Source: Diadophis punctatus similis (Eukaryota; Chordata; Lepidosauria; Squamata; Dipsadidae). From it: 64,000 bases of DNA. The notes under the pieces are model-generated. The model did no database searches, was not told the DNA's origin, and saw only the letters and a list, made by a program, of their open reading frames with translations. Each line of letters starts with the position of its first letter. The stretch's first letter is position 1. The stretch is from contig JALIGW010000002.1 of the NCBI GenBank assembly GCA_023053685.1, forward strand, positions 45,319,278-45,383,277, in the 5' to 3' direction. The translations under genes and the position numbers were made by a program. Positions 35,510-47,854 of the stretch are shown here, one piece after another.

Positions 35510-35627
35510 TCCCGCCCTTATATTGGGCCTGGCTGGCGTGTCGATTTTTTCTTCTTCTGCTGCTCACGCGTTAATGAATTGGCAGATTTTTCGAGAATGC
35601 ACGCTGAGTCTGACCTTCGTCCCTCGA

Positions 35628-35733
35628 TAAAAGAGGGGGTGCCAAACCAGAGGAGGTCATATTTATACTTTTTAGACTCGGTCCTGATTGGCTAGAGGGC
35701 AGATTTAACCCATTCTTGGAGGCTGGCTCCACC
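35628..35733 (-). repeat. Right inverted terminal repeat of second DIRS element
   Basis: This is the exact reverse complement of 29898-30003. The outer extension to ~35776 (GAGTACCAACGTCCC) is templated by the ICR. Confidence 0.95.
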
Positions 35734-36089
35734 CTACGAGAAAGGACGTCTCACAGGTGAGTACCAACGTCCCTTCCCTTTTTAAGCTGCTATTGAGCTG
35801 ACTGGATCACAAGTTCTCTAAATATGAAATAAGAAACTATATGTGGAAGCTGAGTGTACAATTTAATCTGGACTTTCTAACCCTGTGGCTTCTTCATATG
35901 CTGGGTATGCAATGACAATTTATTCTGAGTTGCACATTTTGAACACATCAGTTTAATGAGGGTTGAACTAACTGATGCTGCTGAGCAAAATGTCCTTAAG
36001 GTAGCTATGTTCTTTATTAATCAACATAAAACAGGAAGACTTATTTCTCAGCTTTGCTGCCTTCATAGACCTTATCTGCATAGCTATCC

Positions 36090-36790
36090 TCAATATGCAT
36101 CCAGATCATCATAATTATTATAGCCATTGTCTATCCCAGTGATGGCGAACCTATGGCACGGGTGCCACAGGTGGCACGCGGAGCCATATCTGCCGGCACG
36201 CGAGCCGTTGCCCTAGCTCAGCTCCAATGCGCATGTGCGTGCCCACCAGCTGATTTTTGGCTCACGCGGAGGCTCTGGGAGGGCAATTTCGGCCTCCCGA
36301 GGGCCTCCAGGGTGGCAGGGGGGGCGTTTTTGCCCTCCCCAAGCTCCAAGAAAGCCTCTGGAGCCTGGGGAGGGTGAAAAATGGGCCCACCGGGCCCACT
36401 GGAAGTCGGGAAATGGGGGGGGTCGTGCACGCATGTGCAGGAGGGTGGGTCAAGTGAGGAGCTTTGAATTATGGATGTGGGCACACACGTGCGTGCAATA
36501 GCACGCACACACACTATTTCAGCACCCGAGGAAAAAAAGGTTCGCCATCACTGGTCTATCCACTCCAGGATGAAGGCCTCTTCCGCATGTTTCCAACCAA
36601 TATGGTCCTGAGCTTTCTTTTGCCAATTAGGCCCACAATACTTGCTGATGTTGTCGATCCATAGGTCTTTTTCTTTCTTTTTTTATCAAGTGGGATCCAT
36701 TCTATGATTGCCTAGGTCCACCTGCCATCAGTTCTTCTTGCTATGTGACCAGCCCATTTCCATTTCCATGCATCCATATATAACAACTTA
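36090..36790 (-). pseudogene. RTE-like LINE, protein C-terminus, split by a hAT
   Basis: On the minus strand, 36790-36555 reads KWKWAGHIARRTDGRW, then IDNISKYCGPNWQKKAQD and IGWKHAEEAFILEW. These match the C-terminal stretch of RTE-type endonuclease/reverse transcriptases (AGH-x-AR-x-D-x-RW … W-x-x-A-x-EAFI-x-EW). After the hAT the frame continues IDNGYNNYDDLDAY and stops at 36090-36092. One internal stop is seen in the DGRWT segment. Only the last ~90 codons remain. The clade assignment is from memory of this motif set. Confidence 0.72.
36137..36553. mobile_element. hAT-type MITE, 417 bp, with 8-bp target duplication
   Basis: The ends are CAGTGATGGCGAACCTATG and AAGGTTCGCCATCACTG, and the flanks GTCTATCC are perfect (36129-36136, 36554-36561). 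It is the same family as 20485-20847. It interrupts the last codons of the RTE-like frame, and excising it restores the frame through the stop. Confidence 0.95.
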
Positions 36791-38884
36791 TTTAAGAAAT
36801 CTACTAAAGCCAATAGACTAGTGTATTCTGTGGCATTAACAGCATGAGCTTTCCTCTTTCTAAATTTAATTACGAAAGCCTATTTACACAATCAATTTAA
36901 GTAACAGCAAACATGTGATAGACTTAACAGGTCCTGGCTCATCTCCCACACCAAGTTCAACTGTAACAATATCCATATGATTTTATTTTTAACCCAGTGG
37001 ATATTATTACAGGGACAACATTATCCATGGATACGGAGACTTGCAAATCTCAGAATGACCCTGAATATATCTATGGGATTTACAGGATTCCATAGTCGGC
37101 ACACACTCTTTTAGCATAGTTACTATATAGCCATATAGAGAGAAGTTGATACAACTGCTACAAATTTCAGATCACAAAGTTGTTTAATCAGATAAAAGTC
37201 ACTTTTTTGAAGCAAAAGGTTATGATAACTTACCATGGGACCACAGATACATTTGGTAGGTTGTGATGGTCTTTTTAATAGAATTCACACACATTTTATT
37301 CTTACCATGTCTGGATGTGAGTCGTGTAATGTTGCCAAAATAATTTGATGCTTACGAGAATCAAAATACTATTTCTACACAGGAAGCAGCTTTTGTGGGC
37401 TGAAAATTAATGCTGATTTGATTAATATTATAGAGGCTTCTCATTAAGTTCATGAAAGGGCCAGGTTCTTGGAAGTGATGTTTGGTTTGGGTGTGGCTAC
37501 TGGAAAGATTCTGGCATCACTTCTAACACATGAGGACTTCAGCTGGTGCTATATACATATATAGTCTCTCTTGGATGAAGTGATTGGGGTAAAATGCAGG
37601 GGATACTTCAATACCAGCTGGCATTATAGGGAGGTTTTTCTCCATCAAGGACTGAATCAGAGATTAGTAACTTATTATCAACTTTGAAAATTACATGGTG
37701 TTAATGCATCTTAAGCCTTTTGTCCAGTAAGCAATGCAAAGTGATGCAAAGGTGGCAGAATACCATGAATAAGATAACCAATGATGATGTTTGTCCATCG
37801 TATTCGAAGAGGACCTTGACATCTATCTGGGGAGGATGTCAAGACTTGCGCGTGAATTGGATTAAAGTGAGGGAGAGGTGCGCATAGTCAGCCTCACCCT
37901 CTCTTCCCAGATTCCATCTTGCTCCAAATAGCAGGACAAGAGTCGAGACAGTTGGAGATGGGGTGGGCGCAGTGATTGACCAGGGCGTCTTTCGTGTCTT
38001 GCCATGCTCTTAGCATACTACATCGCTTGCAGAGACCGCCTTCATGACCGTTGTCCTATTCTAGTAGATTTCATCCACTCAGTCCACCAGAATCTGTCTT
38101 CACATGCTCGGGATAGACAAGTCCCTATCTCACGAAGGTCGATGACCCAACGGCTACTCTCAACCTGGTTTGGCCAGCCTGTCGAAGCTGTTATCCGGCA
38201 TGTGGCCGCTGCGCATGCTACAGCTGCTAGGAGCCACAGGTGAGAGCTGAGTGACAGGTGGGGACCAAAGGTGAACGAGCTGCCCTAAAAGCTGCCCTAA
38301 AATGAGCTGCCATAAAAGGACACGACATGCCCCTACACCAGAGGTGCTACCCCTCCCTGAGCACCCCATACACCCCTAGGTAACCACATAGGAAGGTACT
38401 AGAAGGCATTCAGACTTACAAAACTTACAAAGCTGAGCCATATAATCTACTGTGCCTTCATTATCTTTTAATGTTTTTTTAAAATTACAAGTTTGCAAAG
38501 TAACTCATCTCCAAGGATAAAAATACATAGTAAGCCACAATCTTAGCTCTTCCCAGGCTGCAACTCAATATAATGCAACCCTATCTTAAAGGAACTCATC
38601 TTAACTGTTCTCAAAGCACACAACAGTATGATGCAATGATGAGTATGGCTCTGTAACAAAGACTAAGGTAGTTGTGTCGGACAGGAAAAGTAGAGTCAAC
38701 AAGTGCACATTACAGATAAACGGAAAATAGATTAATTTGTGTACCTTGGCTGAATTTTTACTGAAGATGGAAACTGGATGGAGAAATGTTAAGGTATACA
38801 ATGCTGTTAAAATAGTGGTTTGTTGTGAGGAATAAAAATTTGATCAAATAAGTGAAAAACTACAGTGTATAAGAGCATGGTTCT
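36791..38884. other. Mostly unassigned; possible repeat at 37780-38390
   Basis: AT-rich apart from a moderately GC-rich block (37780-38390) beginning GATGATGTTTGTCCATCG and including GAAGAGGACCTTGACATC. I have the impression of an interspersed reptile repeat but cannot name it. No ends or target duplications were found. The rest shows nothing. Confidence 0.35.
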
Positions 38885-39212
38885 GTTAATTAATTTATTT
38901 TATTTTATTTTGCAATTCTTATAGGCCGCCCTACTCCCTGGGGACTCAGGGCGGCGTACAACATATATAAGAACAGCTGTATACTATAAAAATACTATAA
39001 AAACAACAATAATAATAAGATAGTGATTAAAAGGATAAAAACAACACAAGCAACAGTTTCAATCATCCCGCCTGCAGGAAGAGCCATGTCTTAATGGCTT
39101 TCCGGAAGGCCAGCAAGGTGGGAATAGTTCAGATCTCTGGGGGGAGTTGGTTCCAAAGAGCCGGAGCTCCCACAGAGAAGGCTCTCCCCCTAGGGCCCGC
39201 CAACCGACATTA
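38885..39212 (-). mobile_element. L2-type LINE 3' end
   Basis: The minus-strand coding end reads GAPALWNQLPPEI-like and FRKAIKTWLFLQA-like text. It is followed by the terminal hairpin GCCGCCCTGAGTCCCC…GGGCGGCCTATAAG and an (AAAAT)n tail. Confidence 0.85.
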
Positions 39213-40436
39213 ATTAATGTTAATGTTATTACCTGGTAATAAGGGTTGGATTGTCAAGCATCTAATTATACTGAATGCAGTGGAAATGGAGTCCTTAAGC
39301 ACTCCATGTGATAACACAAGAAAGGCCCAAAACTGAATGAGAATTTGTGCAGAGTGAGCAGGTCAAGAGAAAGGGGAAGACTGAAAAGTTCTAAAAAAAG
39401 AGAGATGTATAAGTAGAAAAGGTAATGTTTGAGTAGTGTACATGTGCTAGAAGCAAAGATGGTTTCCAAGGATACAAAAATGTGGTAAGTTACTTTGAAT
39501 GATGTAGGTGGAAGCTAGCTTTAGCCATGTTTTATTTTCTCTTATCACAGTCACTGAATTCATTTTCCGCATGCAACATAAGGTTGCTTACCTTGAAAGG
39601 GTGTATATACACATGCAATTTCACATTAAACAAGTGACCTAGGCCTCGCTAATTCATGCTATCCTGTAATTTTGCAAATATGATTCTATTGCTGCTTTGA
39701 TAAGCAAAACAATTCTTAGTTTCCCTAATTAAATTTATATCTCAAGGAACAAGCACTTGGTTTCATTTTGATCTCCTCACCTTCTTTAGGAAGTTGCATG
39801 TAAAAAAGAAATAGTAAAGCACTCATATCCTTTCCCAAACTTCTGGAGAACAATTCTTCTTCCCTGATATTTTTAATTCAGTAGTTTGGCATTTATCAAC
39901 ATGAAAGACTGTTCATCATCCTTGGTTGGCAATGGAGTCTTCCTGTTTTTAGTAGAACTGCCAAATGTTTCTGATGTCATCCTGGGGGGGGGGGGTCAGG
40001 ATGAGAGAGGGATAAACTTAACTACCTGACAAAGAAGAAGTACATCCGGATGACAACAGCTATGAGGAATAGAGAATAGCAAATGGCAGCTTTCCAAGGC
40101 ATGCTTAGCATAGGAAATGCAGCCATACCTATTAATGAGCTGGCTCAGTCAGAATTTGCCTCCCCAAAGAGATTTGCATCTCAGAAGAACTAAGCAGCAT
40201 ATTCTGGGCAGGCCAGCAGCATATTGAGGGCAGACAGGGAACAACAGATCGGGTAATATCTGATCAATATCATGGCTGAAATGGCAAAGTCAATCAAAGT
40301 AGCTAATCAATGCAATGTGGGAAACAATAGGCATTGCCATTAATAAATCCTTTTGCTCTTCATCACCTTAGCATCCTGTTGTATTCCAGCTTTCTTTTCC
40401 ATGATTGCTCCTACAGTATATTAGCATTCCAGTTCC
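39213..40436. other. No recognisable feature
   Basis: AT-rich; a G10 run lies near 39986. Nothing coding. Confidence 0.5.
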
Positions 40437-40660
40437 ACCAACAGTTTTGCATAGTTGTTAAGGCACCTGGCTAGAAAGTGGAGGACCATGAGTTCTAGAC
40501 CCACCTTAGGGATCAAACCAACTGGGTGACCTTGGGTCACTCTCTCTCAGGCCTCAGCAGGAGACAAATGGCAAACCACTTCCAAAATTTTGCCAAGAAA
40601 AAATACTGTATATATACTAGTCCAGGCAGTTGCCAGGGATCAACACTGACTTGAAAACAC
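40437..40660 (+). mobile_element. Sauria-type SINE
   Basis: The tRNA-related head has GCATAGTTGTTAAGGCACC (box A region) and TGAGTTCTAGACCCACC (box B region). It is followed by CTGGGTGACCTTGGGTCAC and CACTCTCTCTCAG. The 3' part (GGCAAACCACTTCC, TTTTGCCAAGAAAA, CAACACTGACTTGAA) resembles the Bov-B (RTE) 3' end, the known source of mobility for Sauria SINEs. This is the best single marker of squamate origin in the window. Confidence 0.8.
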
Positions 40661-41443
40661 TAACCCCCCCAAACAAACAACCCCAAACCAAACAAACAGA
40701 AATAAAACAAACAAACAAACAAACACACCAGCATAGTTGCTTTTCACTGGGCTATTTTATGTTTTTTTCTCTGGGTTTTTATTTCCTCCTAAATATTTTT
40801 TTTTTAACTTTCTGCAAATCTTGGAGTTTCTCCAAACTGTTGATGACACCCTTTTTTGTCTGGGTAAAAATACTTGGTTGCAAACATGGTGGTATTCCTA
40901 TACTTTCCATTACTCAGTGAACTGAACCCAGATCCAAAAGGTTTTAATAAACAGAGTATTAATATATAGAATTCACTAAGAATTGTTTATTTTTTTTATT
41001 GTGCCTTTATTATTTTCATAAATATATTAAAGCAGTGAACATCCTTAATGCTCCCTCCTCCTCCTATTTATGCCACAACAATAACCCTGAGATGCATTCA
41101 GTTCAAGAATGTGATATATGATTTGGATTTGAATAGATGATTGTACAGAACTTGCTGAAAACCGTATAATGCAGATTTTACTGATGCATTTGAAGAACTT
41201 GGGTTATATATTGAACTGCAAAGTCAGTCTAATTGTATTATTGCAAGCTTCTTTAATATATTCCTGAAAAATATGTAACTGAATTATTTCTGGACTATGC
41301 AGGAATACAGATCATCTCAAAGTTGAGTTGATCAATATAAAATATCAGGAAACTTAACAAGCTTTCTTGAATAAATGCAATAAAGTGATATAACAAACAT
41401 CCCTCACTAGGTTTATATAATAAAAGCAGGCTGTTTGCAGAAG
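40661..41443. other. No recognisable feature
   Basis: AT-rich with an interrupted AAAC-type simple repeat near 40670-40728. Confidence 0.5.
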
Positions 41444-41702
<259 letters not shown>

Positions 41703-41706
<4 letters not shown>

Positions 41707-43149
41707 AGAGTATCCATTTGATTAAAAAAAATCCTCCAGTTTTGGATTTACATCAATAGCATTCCCATAACAATTTGAAAGTCACTTGGGTATTTTGTTA
41801 TATTTGAAAAATATCTGAGAACTGGAAAGAATTCAACAAAGTGTTCATTTAATTCTTTATTTTAAACATTAAATATTCACCTTCAGCAAAATATTGTCAA
41901 GGCTGCTAATAGGACCAGACAATATTCTAGAGATATTCATTATTTGAAGTGTTGAACAAGACATATCTGAATTTACAGAAAGATGTGTGACTTTGTTGTC
42001 AAAGTCTAAACAAAATAAATATACCAGTGAATTACTGGAAATTTATTTATAACTTGTGGCTTGACTTTTATGTTCCAAGTTTTTAGAAAATTAAGTTTTC
42101 TTCATGTCATCAGGAACATTATATTCATTTTCTGTTATCAAATGTTTTGGTCTGAGAAATCTCAGATGCTTTAATCAAAAGTAATGACACAAACAACCCA
42201 TATAAAACACTACATCTTTACAACATGATTTGCAGATTGTTTTCAAGTATATTTCTGGAATTAAAACCTACTTCTCTATTATAATTCTTGGGAGAAAATA
42301 TGTGTGAGGTATAACATCTTAAAGTTTGCCCTGTCTGTTTTGAGTGAAAAGGTTGACAGCAAAGTTATAATTATACTTACCCGTAGTAGAAATTTGGGTG
42401 GGAACAGGTAGGAGGAGCAATGAATGACAGGCAAAACCAATACTTTAAATTACTGAGCACAAACTATAATCCAGTGCTGAATATTGTTAGCTTCCCCGCA
42501 ACAATATTTTCATTGTCTTTTAATCAAAAGAGTACTGAGCTCTTCACTAGATTCATCTGCATGGTGCCTCATGAGTTTCCCGTCCTTGGCCATCCTTACA
42601 ACTTCTATGCTGTTTTCCAGGGGGCCAACAGGAGTCGGTGTGCCGATGAAGAGGCTCAGAAGAAATAAAGGTCTGTGGACCATTTAATTTTTGAAACTTG
42701 AGAATCAGAATGAAATCCTGTGCTCTCCGAGGAAAGTTTTCGATCAAAAGCATGACATGGAGCCCAGATGATGCTGAACTGTTTTCATTCCTTACAACCA
42801 ATCAGGAACTCCCCCAAATATCACAGAAGACATTAGGTTTGGAGGTTCATTTTCCGTTTATGAAAATATTTAACCCCAGTAATCCATAGACTGCTTTTCC
42901 CAGTCATTCAAACACACGCATGTACTTTTCTTTTGACACACTCCAATATTAATAGCAACTCATATTCAGTGAAAACCCTCAGTGAAAAGAGGTTGTATCA
43001 GTCCTTCAAAGAGAAAGTATACTATAGTGGATAAGTGTTTAGAGGTTTCCTAAGAGCTAGTTGAAAAGTATTATGGGTCATTGTGCATAATTATTGCTGC
43101 GTTACTAGGATGGGACAAGCAGAAACCTGTACTGTAATGGAGTGGGCGC
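41703..43149. other. No recognisable feature
   Basis: AT-rich sequence; open frames at 42420-42800 lack recognisable domains. Confidence 0.5.
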
Positions 43150-43408
43150 CACTGTCCCTTTTTTTGCATTTTCTTTGCATTTTTTTTAAATGTGATTTTT
43201 TAAAAAAAGTTATTATTTCTTCTGAGCATGCGCAGAAGCCGAGTTTCTGGCACTGCGCATGCGTCGCCATCTTGTTTTTGGATTTTTGGGGGGGAGGAAT
43301 TTTTTCTGATTTTTTGGCACTGCGCATGCGCACGCAAAGTACGCGCCGCGGCCATATGGCGCGGGAGGAAGCGAACCTGCAGCGAGGTAAGTTAGAACCC
43401 ACCCCTGA
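43150..43408 (-). mobile_element. hAT-type MITE, one end missing
   Basis: On the minus strand it begins CAGGGGTGGGTTCTAAC and carries AACCTGCAGCGAGG-like text as at 7496. It has two TGCGCATGCG palindromes (43254, 43321) and CAAGATGGCGAC (43263-43274). The other terminus is lost in a T-rich stretch, and no target duplication could be read. Confidence 0.8.
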
Positions 43409-43680
43409 TTTAATATGATGCTTGCACCCAACAATGTATATTTCATTGGCAGATTTATGAAAAAAATGCTATCATTGTCTAATCAAATTAAAGTGTTGGA
43501 CCACTGCCGTGGAGTTTGCATGGATGCTATAAAAACAATAATCATAAAGATATTTGAGTGAGCTTGAGTGAACCTCACCCTCTCTCACCCCCCAAAAAAG
43601 GAAATATTGTGCAAGCACATGACATTGCCATTTGACATGGCTGGAACTTTCAGAATATTTATATAAATGCAGGCAAACAA

Positions 43681-43681
<1 letters not shown>

Positions 43682-43758
<77 letters not shown>
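43682..43758. repeat. (GT)n microsatellite
   Basis: About 77 bp of nearly pure GT with a single C interruption. Confidence 0.97.
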
Positions 43759-43759
<1 letters not shown>

Positions 43760-44087
43760 TATGTGCAGCAATTGAATTTCTAATATGCATATAAAAGCCT
43801 TCTAGGTCAAGTATTTGTTGGAATTGCTTAATAATTTCAGCCTCTGCCCTCTGATCGTCCCCTGACCATTATGTGAGTTCAGAACAAAACATCCCAAAGA
43901 TTAAATATTAATGCCACAAGAGCATGCTAAGTAGGTAACTTAAGAATTTGACCCTGGAAATGAAGCTATGTGCGATTTAGTTGTCCACTTAAAATCTCAT
44001 ATTCATACCATTAGTAATTGTATTTTTATATAATATACACCTATATTTAAAAACAGCAGAAGAGCTAATCAATATTTTCCATCTTAT

Positions 44088-44186
44088 GCCCTCCAGGTGT
44101 GTTGGACTTCAACACCCATAATTCCAGTGGTATTGCTGGATAGGGATTCAGGGAATTGGTGTATTCCTCCAACACATGTGGAGGAA
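44088..44186. mobile_element. Palindromic MITE-like repeat
   Basis: The left arm CTCCAGGTGTGTTGGACTTC and the inverse of the right arm (CCTCCACATGTGTTGGAGG) are similar. The unit resembles a common vertebrate short inverted repeat with AACTCCCAGAATTCC-type arms, here diverged. Confidence 0.5.
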
Positions 44187-44972
44187 ATAATATGACTGTG
44201 ATAATGACTGAACTAAACTTAGAATAATGGAATTAGAAAACCTAGTATTAAAAATGCAACCTAGTTAATGTTGTTTACGATGGATTGAAGACTCCTCGTT
44301 GAGTATAGTTTTTGACATATGCAGTACATATTTGGTTCCTAAATATCTTTAGGATCACTTAATCCAAATAGAACCAGTCAGTTTATTATGTGTACTTATC
44401 CTGGTTGAGAATGCTTTGTGTTCTCACATATGGGAAGTAAAAGGGTAGCCCAGAACAGAGATTTTCTGGGGTAGGCCCCACCTTGTGGAATTGCTCCTTC
44501 CAGAGACAAAAGTACACCTCTATGGCACTATTTAATGTGCTACCAAAGTTGAACTCCTTCAGAAGGGTTTTGAAGGTTACTAATGCCTTGATTAGATGAT
44601 GTGGGTGCCAGTGATGCCTTCTTATTTTATAGTTTTATATTTATATATAATAATAAATAGTAGATAATAAACATTACTAGTAAAGTAAAATTATCTAGTG
44701 CATTCAAAATAGAAGGATATTGTTTGCATACAATTTTCACCATGAAAGTTTGTAATATTTCCCCAGAAACAAGTTGCAGCAGGTTAAAACGAACTTATTC
44801 TCAGGGATCAGATTATAGTTGTAAAACATATTAAAAGAGCAGTAAGATTAACCAAATGTCATAATGCTTCATTGACCCATTATGCTATGCCATTGTTTCC
44901 TAGTCTTGGTCGTAATTCAGAATTGTGGCTTAATGTTCTCTGTGAAACTGATGACCATGGCTTGGTTAAAAG

Positions 44973-45193
44973 GTAAAAGTAAATGTTTCCCCTATCCAAT
45001 TGTGCCCGACCCTAGGGGCTGGTGTTCATCTCCATTTCCTAGCTGAGGGAACCAGCATTGTCTGAAAACATTTATGGTCATGTGGTCAGGATGACTATAT
45101 GCCGAGGCGCACAGAATCCTGTTACCTTCCCACTGAAGTGGTACCTATTTGTCTACTCGCATTTGCATGCTTTAAAACTGCTAGGTGGACAGT
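44973..45193. repeat. Interspersed repeat of unassigned family
   Basis: It starts with AGGTAAAAGTAAATG and contains TGTGCCCGACCCTAGGGG, GGTCATGTGGTCAGGATGAC and GCTAGGTGGACAG. I recognise the general pattern as a frequent squamate repeat but cannot place it in a superfamily. Confidence 0.5.
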
Positions 45194-45943
45194 ATTGCTT
45201 GCTCAACAAGCCATTATTAAACAAATTGTAGCTTAGTGCAAGTATTAGTATGTGACCTGATCTAAATCTTTTCTAGCTCTTAGAGAGCAAATGTGCATCA
45301 TTAAGGATAAAAGCTTGGAGAAACATGGCAAGAATTCAGGCATGTTTTATTTAGTTCTGCTTCCAGAAGAACTCCATGACCAGCTGTTGAGTATTCTTGT
45401 TCCCATTCTTGTGGGAAAATATGGCTGTCACATCCCCTATTACTGAACAATGTAATATTGTCATATAGAAGTATTTTGTCCAGAATTGTATGTGTCATTG
45501 ATTGAAACGGTGGTAATGTTTTCTTAGAAATCTTGGTATATTATGTATCAATATAGTGCTAGTGCATATAGGATAGCGCATATAAATATCAATATACCTG
45601 TTCCATATAAATATGACTCTAGAATATTCCATAAGCTGGCCCCCTACTAAGAGGCCATAACAGGGAGAAACCATCTTTATTTCTTAATAGAGTATATCTG
45701 ATATTAGGACCATCTGACATTTGATCATCTGACTGACCATCTGACTATCTGAGGTAAAAAGGGGCTTCAAAGCATGTAGGGATATTCACTTATAGTCTGT
45801 CTGTACTTCATTAAAGCACAGTGTTTTCCCCCTAGGGTTGCTTGACTGACTTCTGCAGCTTTTTTCCACAGAGAAAAATTGCCTTTGGCTTAAGGAGTTG
45901 TAGACAGATGCTACCTCCATGCTCTCTCGCACTATCAAGCATA
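45194..45943. other. No recognisable feature
   Basis: AT-rich; nothing supported. Confidence 0.5.
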
Positions 45944-47778
45944 TTTTATTTATTTATTTATTTATTAGACGCTCTTATATGCTGCCCAATCCCATGGGAC
46001 TCAGGGCGGCGTACAGCATGGGTAAGAAGCGTACATTTAAAAAACAATAATCATAATTTAAGTTAAAATATAGTTAAAAAGAAAACATTATAAACACAAC
46101 ATTCAGGGGGAATTTGATTATACTATTCACCCCATCTGCCGGAAGAGCCATGTTTTTAAGGCTTTACGGAAGGCCAGGAGGGTGGGGATGGTCCGGATCT
46201 CTGGTGGAAGTTGGTTCCAGAGGGACGGGGCTCCCACAGAGAAGGCCCTCCCCCGTGGCCCCGCCAGTCGGCATTGTTTGGCCGACGGGACCCGGAGGAG
46301 GCCCTCTCTGTGGGACCTAACCGGTCTTAGGGAGGTATGTGGTAGGATGCGGTCCCGCAGGTAACCTGGCCCTGAGCCATGTAGGGCTTTAAAGGTAACG
46401 ACCAACACCTTAAATTGCAACCGGAGACTAATTGGTAGCCAATGCAGCTGGCGAAGAAGAGGTGTTACGTGGGTGTATCTTGGTACACCCACTACAGCTC
46501 GCGCAGCTGCATTCTGTACCAACTGGAGTCTCCGGATGCTCTTCGAGGGTAGCCCCATGTAGAGCGCGTTACAGTAGTCTAGCCGTGAGGTGACAAGGGC
46601 ATGAGTGACTGTGAGCAAGGCCTCCCTCTCCAAGTAAGGTCGCAATTGGTGCACAAGACGGATCTGTGCAAAGGTCCCCCTAGCCACAGCTGAAAGATGT
46701 TGATCCAATTTTAGCTGTGGGTCTAGGAGGACACCCAAATTGCGAACCTGTTCTGAGGGAGCCAATTTTTCTCCCCCAAGAACCAAGGAGGGACAGTCGA
46801 CATAGTCCTTGGGAGGCAATATCCAGAGCCACTCAGTCTTGTCTGGGTTGAGCCTGAGTCTGTTCACTCCCATCCAGACCCTCACATCGTCCAGGCAGCG
46901 GCACATTACATCAACTGCTTCACTGAATTGACACGGGGTGGAGATGTACAACTGGGTATCATCAGCATACTGCTGATACCTCACCCCATGTCGTCGGATG
47001 ATCTCACCCAGCGGTTTCATGTAAATGTTAAACAGGATGGGCGAGAGGACCGAGCCCTGTGGCACCCCGCAAACCAGGGGCCTAGGGGCCGACCTCTGTC
47101 CTCCTGTCAACACCGACTGCGTCCTGTCAGAGAGGTAGGAGGAGAACCACCGTAAAACAGTGCCTCCCACTCCCACCTCCCCAAGACGACGCAGAAGGAT
47201 ACCATGGTCAATGGTATCGAAAGCCGCTGAGAGGTCAAGTAACACCAGGATGGAGGAATAACCCCCATCCCGGGCACGCCAGAGATCATCCATCAGCGCG
47301 ACCAAAGCAGTCTCCGTACTGTAGCCGTGCCTGAAACCCGATTGAAAGGAATCCAGATAATCAGTATCCTCCAAAAGCCGCAGGAGTTGGAGTGACACCA
47401 CCTTCTCAACAACTTTACCCAAAAAGGGTAAGTTGGAGACTGGACGGAAGTTTTTTAAATCCGCTGGGTCCAGGGAAGGCTTCTTGAGGAGGGGCCTCAC
47501 CACCGCAGCTTTTAAAGGCTGTGGGATGGACCCCTCTTTCAAAGAAGCGATCACAACCGCCTGGAGCCAGCCGCGTGACACCTCCCTGCTGGCTGAGACC
47601 AGCCAGGAGGGGCACGGGTCCAATAAACAGGTGGAGGCGCTCATCGCTCCTATGGCCTTGTCCACATCCTCAGGAGTGACAGGCTCAAACTCGTCCCATA
47701 TAACAGGACTAAGACTCGCCCCTGTCATCTCGGCTTGCCCTGTCCAAATGGAGTCCAGGTCTGTCCGAATCTGAACAA
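45944..47778 (-). mobile_element. L2-type LINE, 5' truncated, RT frame open
   Basis: On the minus strand the copy starts at 47778 within the polyprotein (VVQIRTDLDSIW). It includes the whole RT, and ends with the 3' hairpin GCCGCCCTGAGTCCC…GGGCAGCATATAAG and an (AAAT)n tail at 45944-45966. It is the least damaged LINE in the window. Confidence 0.92.
46127..47728 (-). CDS. L2-type LINE reverse transcriptase, 533 codons, uninterrupted
   Basis: This is the RT that would copy L2 RNA at the target site. The endonuclease domain that normally precedes it is lost by 5' truncation, so there is no native start; the first ATG used here is internal. RT blocks in order: PLLKKPSLDPADLKNFRPVS, GKVVEKVV, GFRHGYSTETAL, domain A ILVLLDLSAAFDTIDHGILL, domain B GVPQGSVLSPILFNIYM, domain C YADD (codons at 46958-46969), NPDKTEWLWI, NLGVLLDPQLKLDQHL. 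The C-terminal part holds LVTSRLDYCNALYMGLP, LQLVQNAAARAVVGVPR and the terminal FRKALKTWLFRQMG. All catalytic aspartates are present and no stop or frameshift is seen, so the insertion is relatively young. It cannot move itself without the endonuclease and a promoter. Confidence 0.9.
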   Translation of the reverse strand: MTGASLSPVIWDEFEPVTPEDVDKAIGAMSASTCLLDPCPSWLVSASREVSRGWLQAVVIASLKEGSIPQPLKAAVVRPLLKKPSLDPADLKNFRPVSNLPFLGKVVEKVVSLQLLRLLEDTDYLDSFQSGFRHGYSTETALVALMDDLWRARDGGYSSILVLLDLSAAFDTIDHGILLRRLGEVGVGGTVLRWFSSYLSDRTQSVLTGGQRSAPRPLVCGVPQGSVLSPILFNIYMKPLGEIIRRHGVRYQQYADDTQLYISTPCQFSEAVDVMCRCLDDVRVWMGVNRLRLNPDKTEWLWILPPKDYVDCPSLVLGGEKLAPSEQVRNLGVLLDPQLKLDQHLSAVARGTFAQIRLVHQLRPYLEREALLTVTHALVTSRLDYCNALYMGLPSKSIRRLQLVQNAAARAVVGVPRYTHVTPLLRQLHWLPISLRLQFKVLVVTFKALHGSGPGYLRDRILPHTSLRPVRSHREGLLRVPSAKQCRLAGPRGRAFSVGAPSLWNQLPPEIRTIPTLLAFRKALKTWLFRQMG

Positions 47779-47854
47779 CTTTATTTATTTATTTTGCCTT
47801 CCAATCCAAAGCTCTATGTAGCTCTGTAAAGGGTACCCCTTTTTGACATAATAA

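Larger units (their letters stand above)
29882..35776 (+). mobile_element. Second DIRS-type element, 5.9 kb, coding-defective
   Basis: It has inverted terminal repeats (29898-30003 and 35628-35733) identical over 106 bp, and an ICR at 35414-35509 that joins the complements of both outer ends. The recombinase C-terminus sits just left of the ICR. The body is GC-rich against an AT-rich background. It has no long open frame and contains an L2 fragment and a tRNA-like sequence. I cannot identify gag or RT with confidence. Identical arms suggest recent movement or arm-to-arm gene conversion, while the coding part is clearly dead, so movement would have needed enzymes from another copy. Confidence 0.88.
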
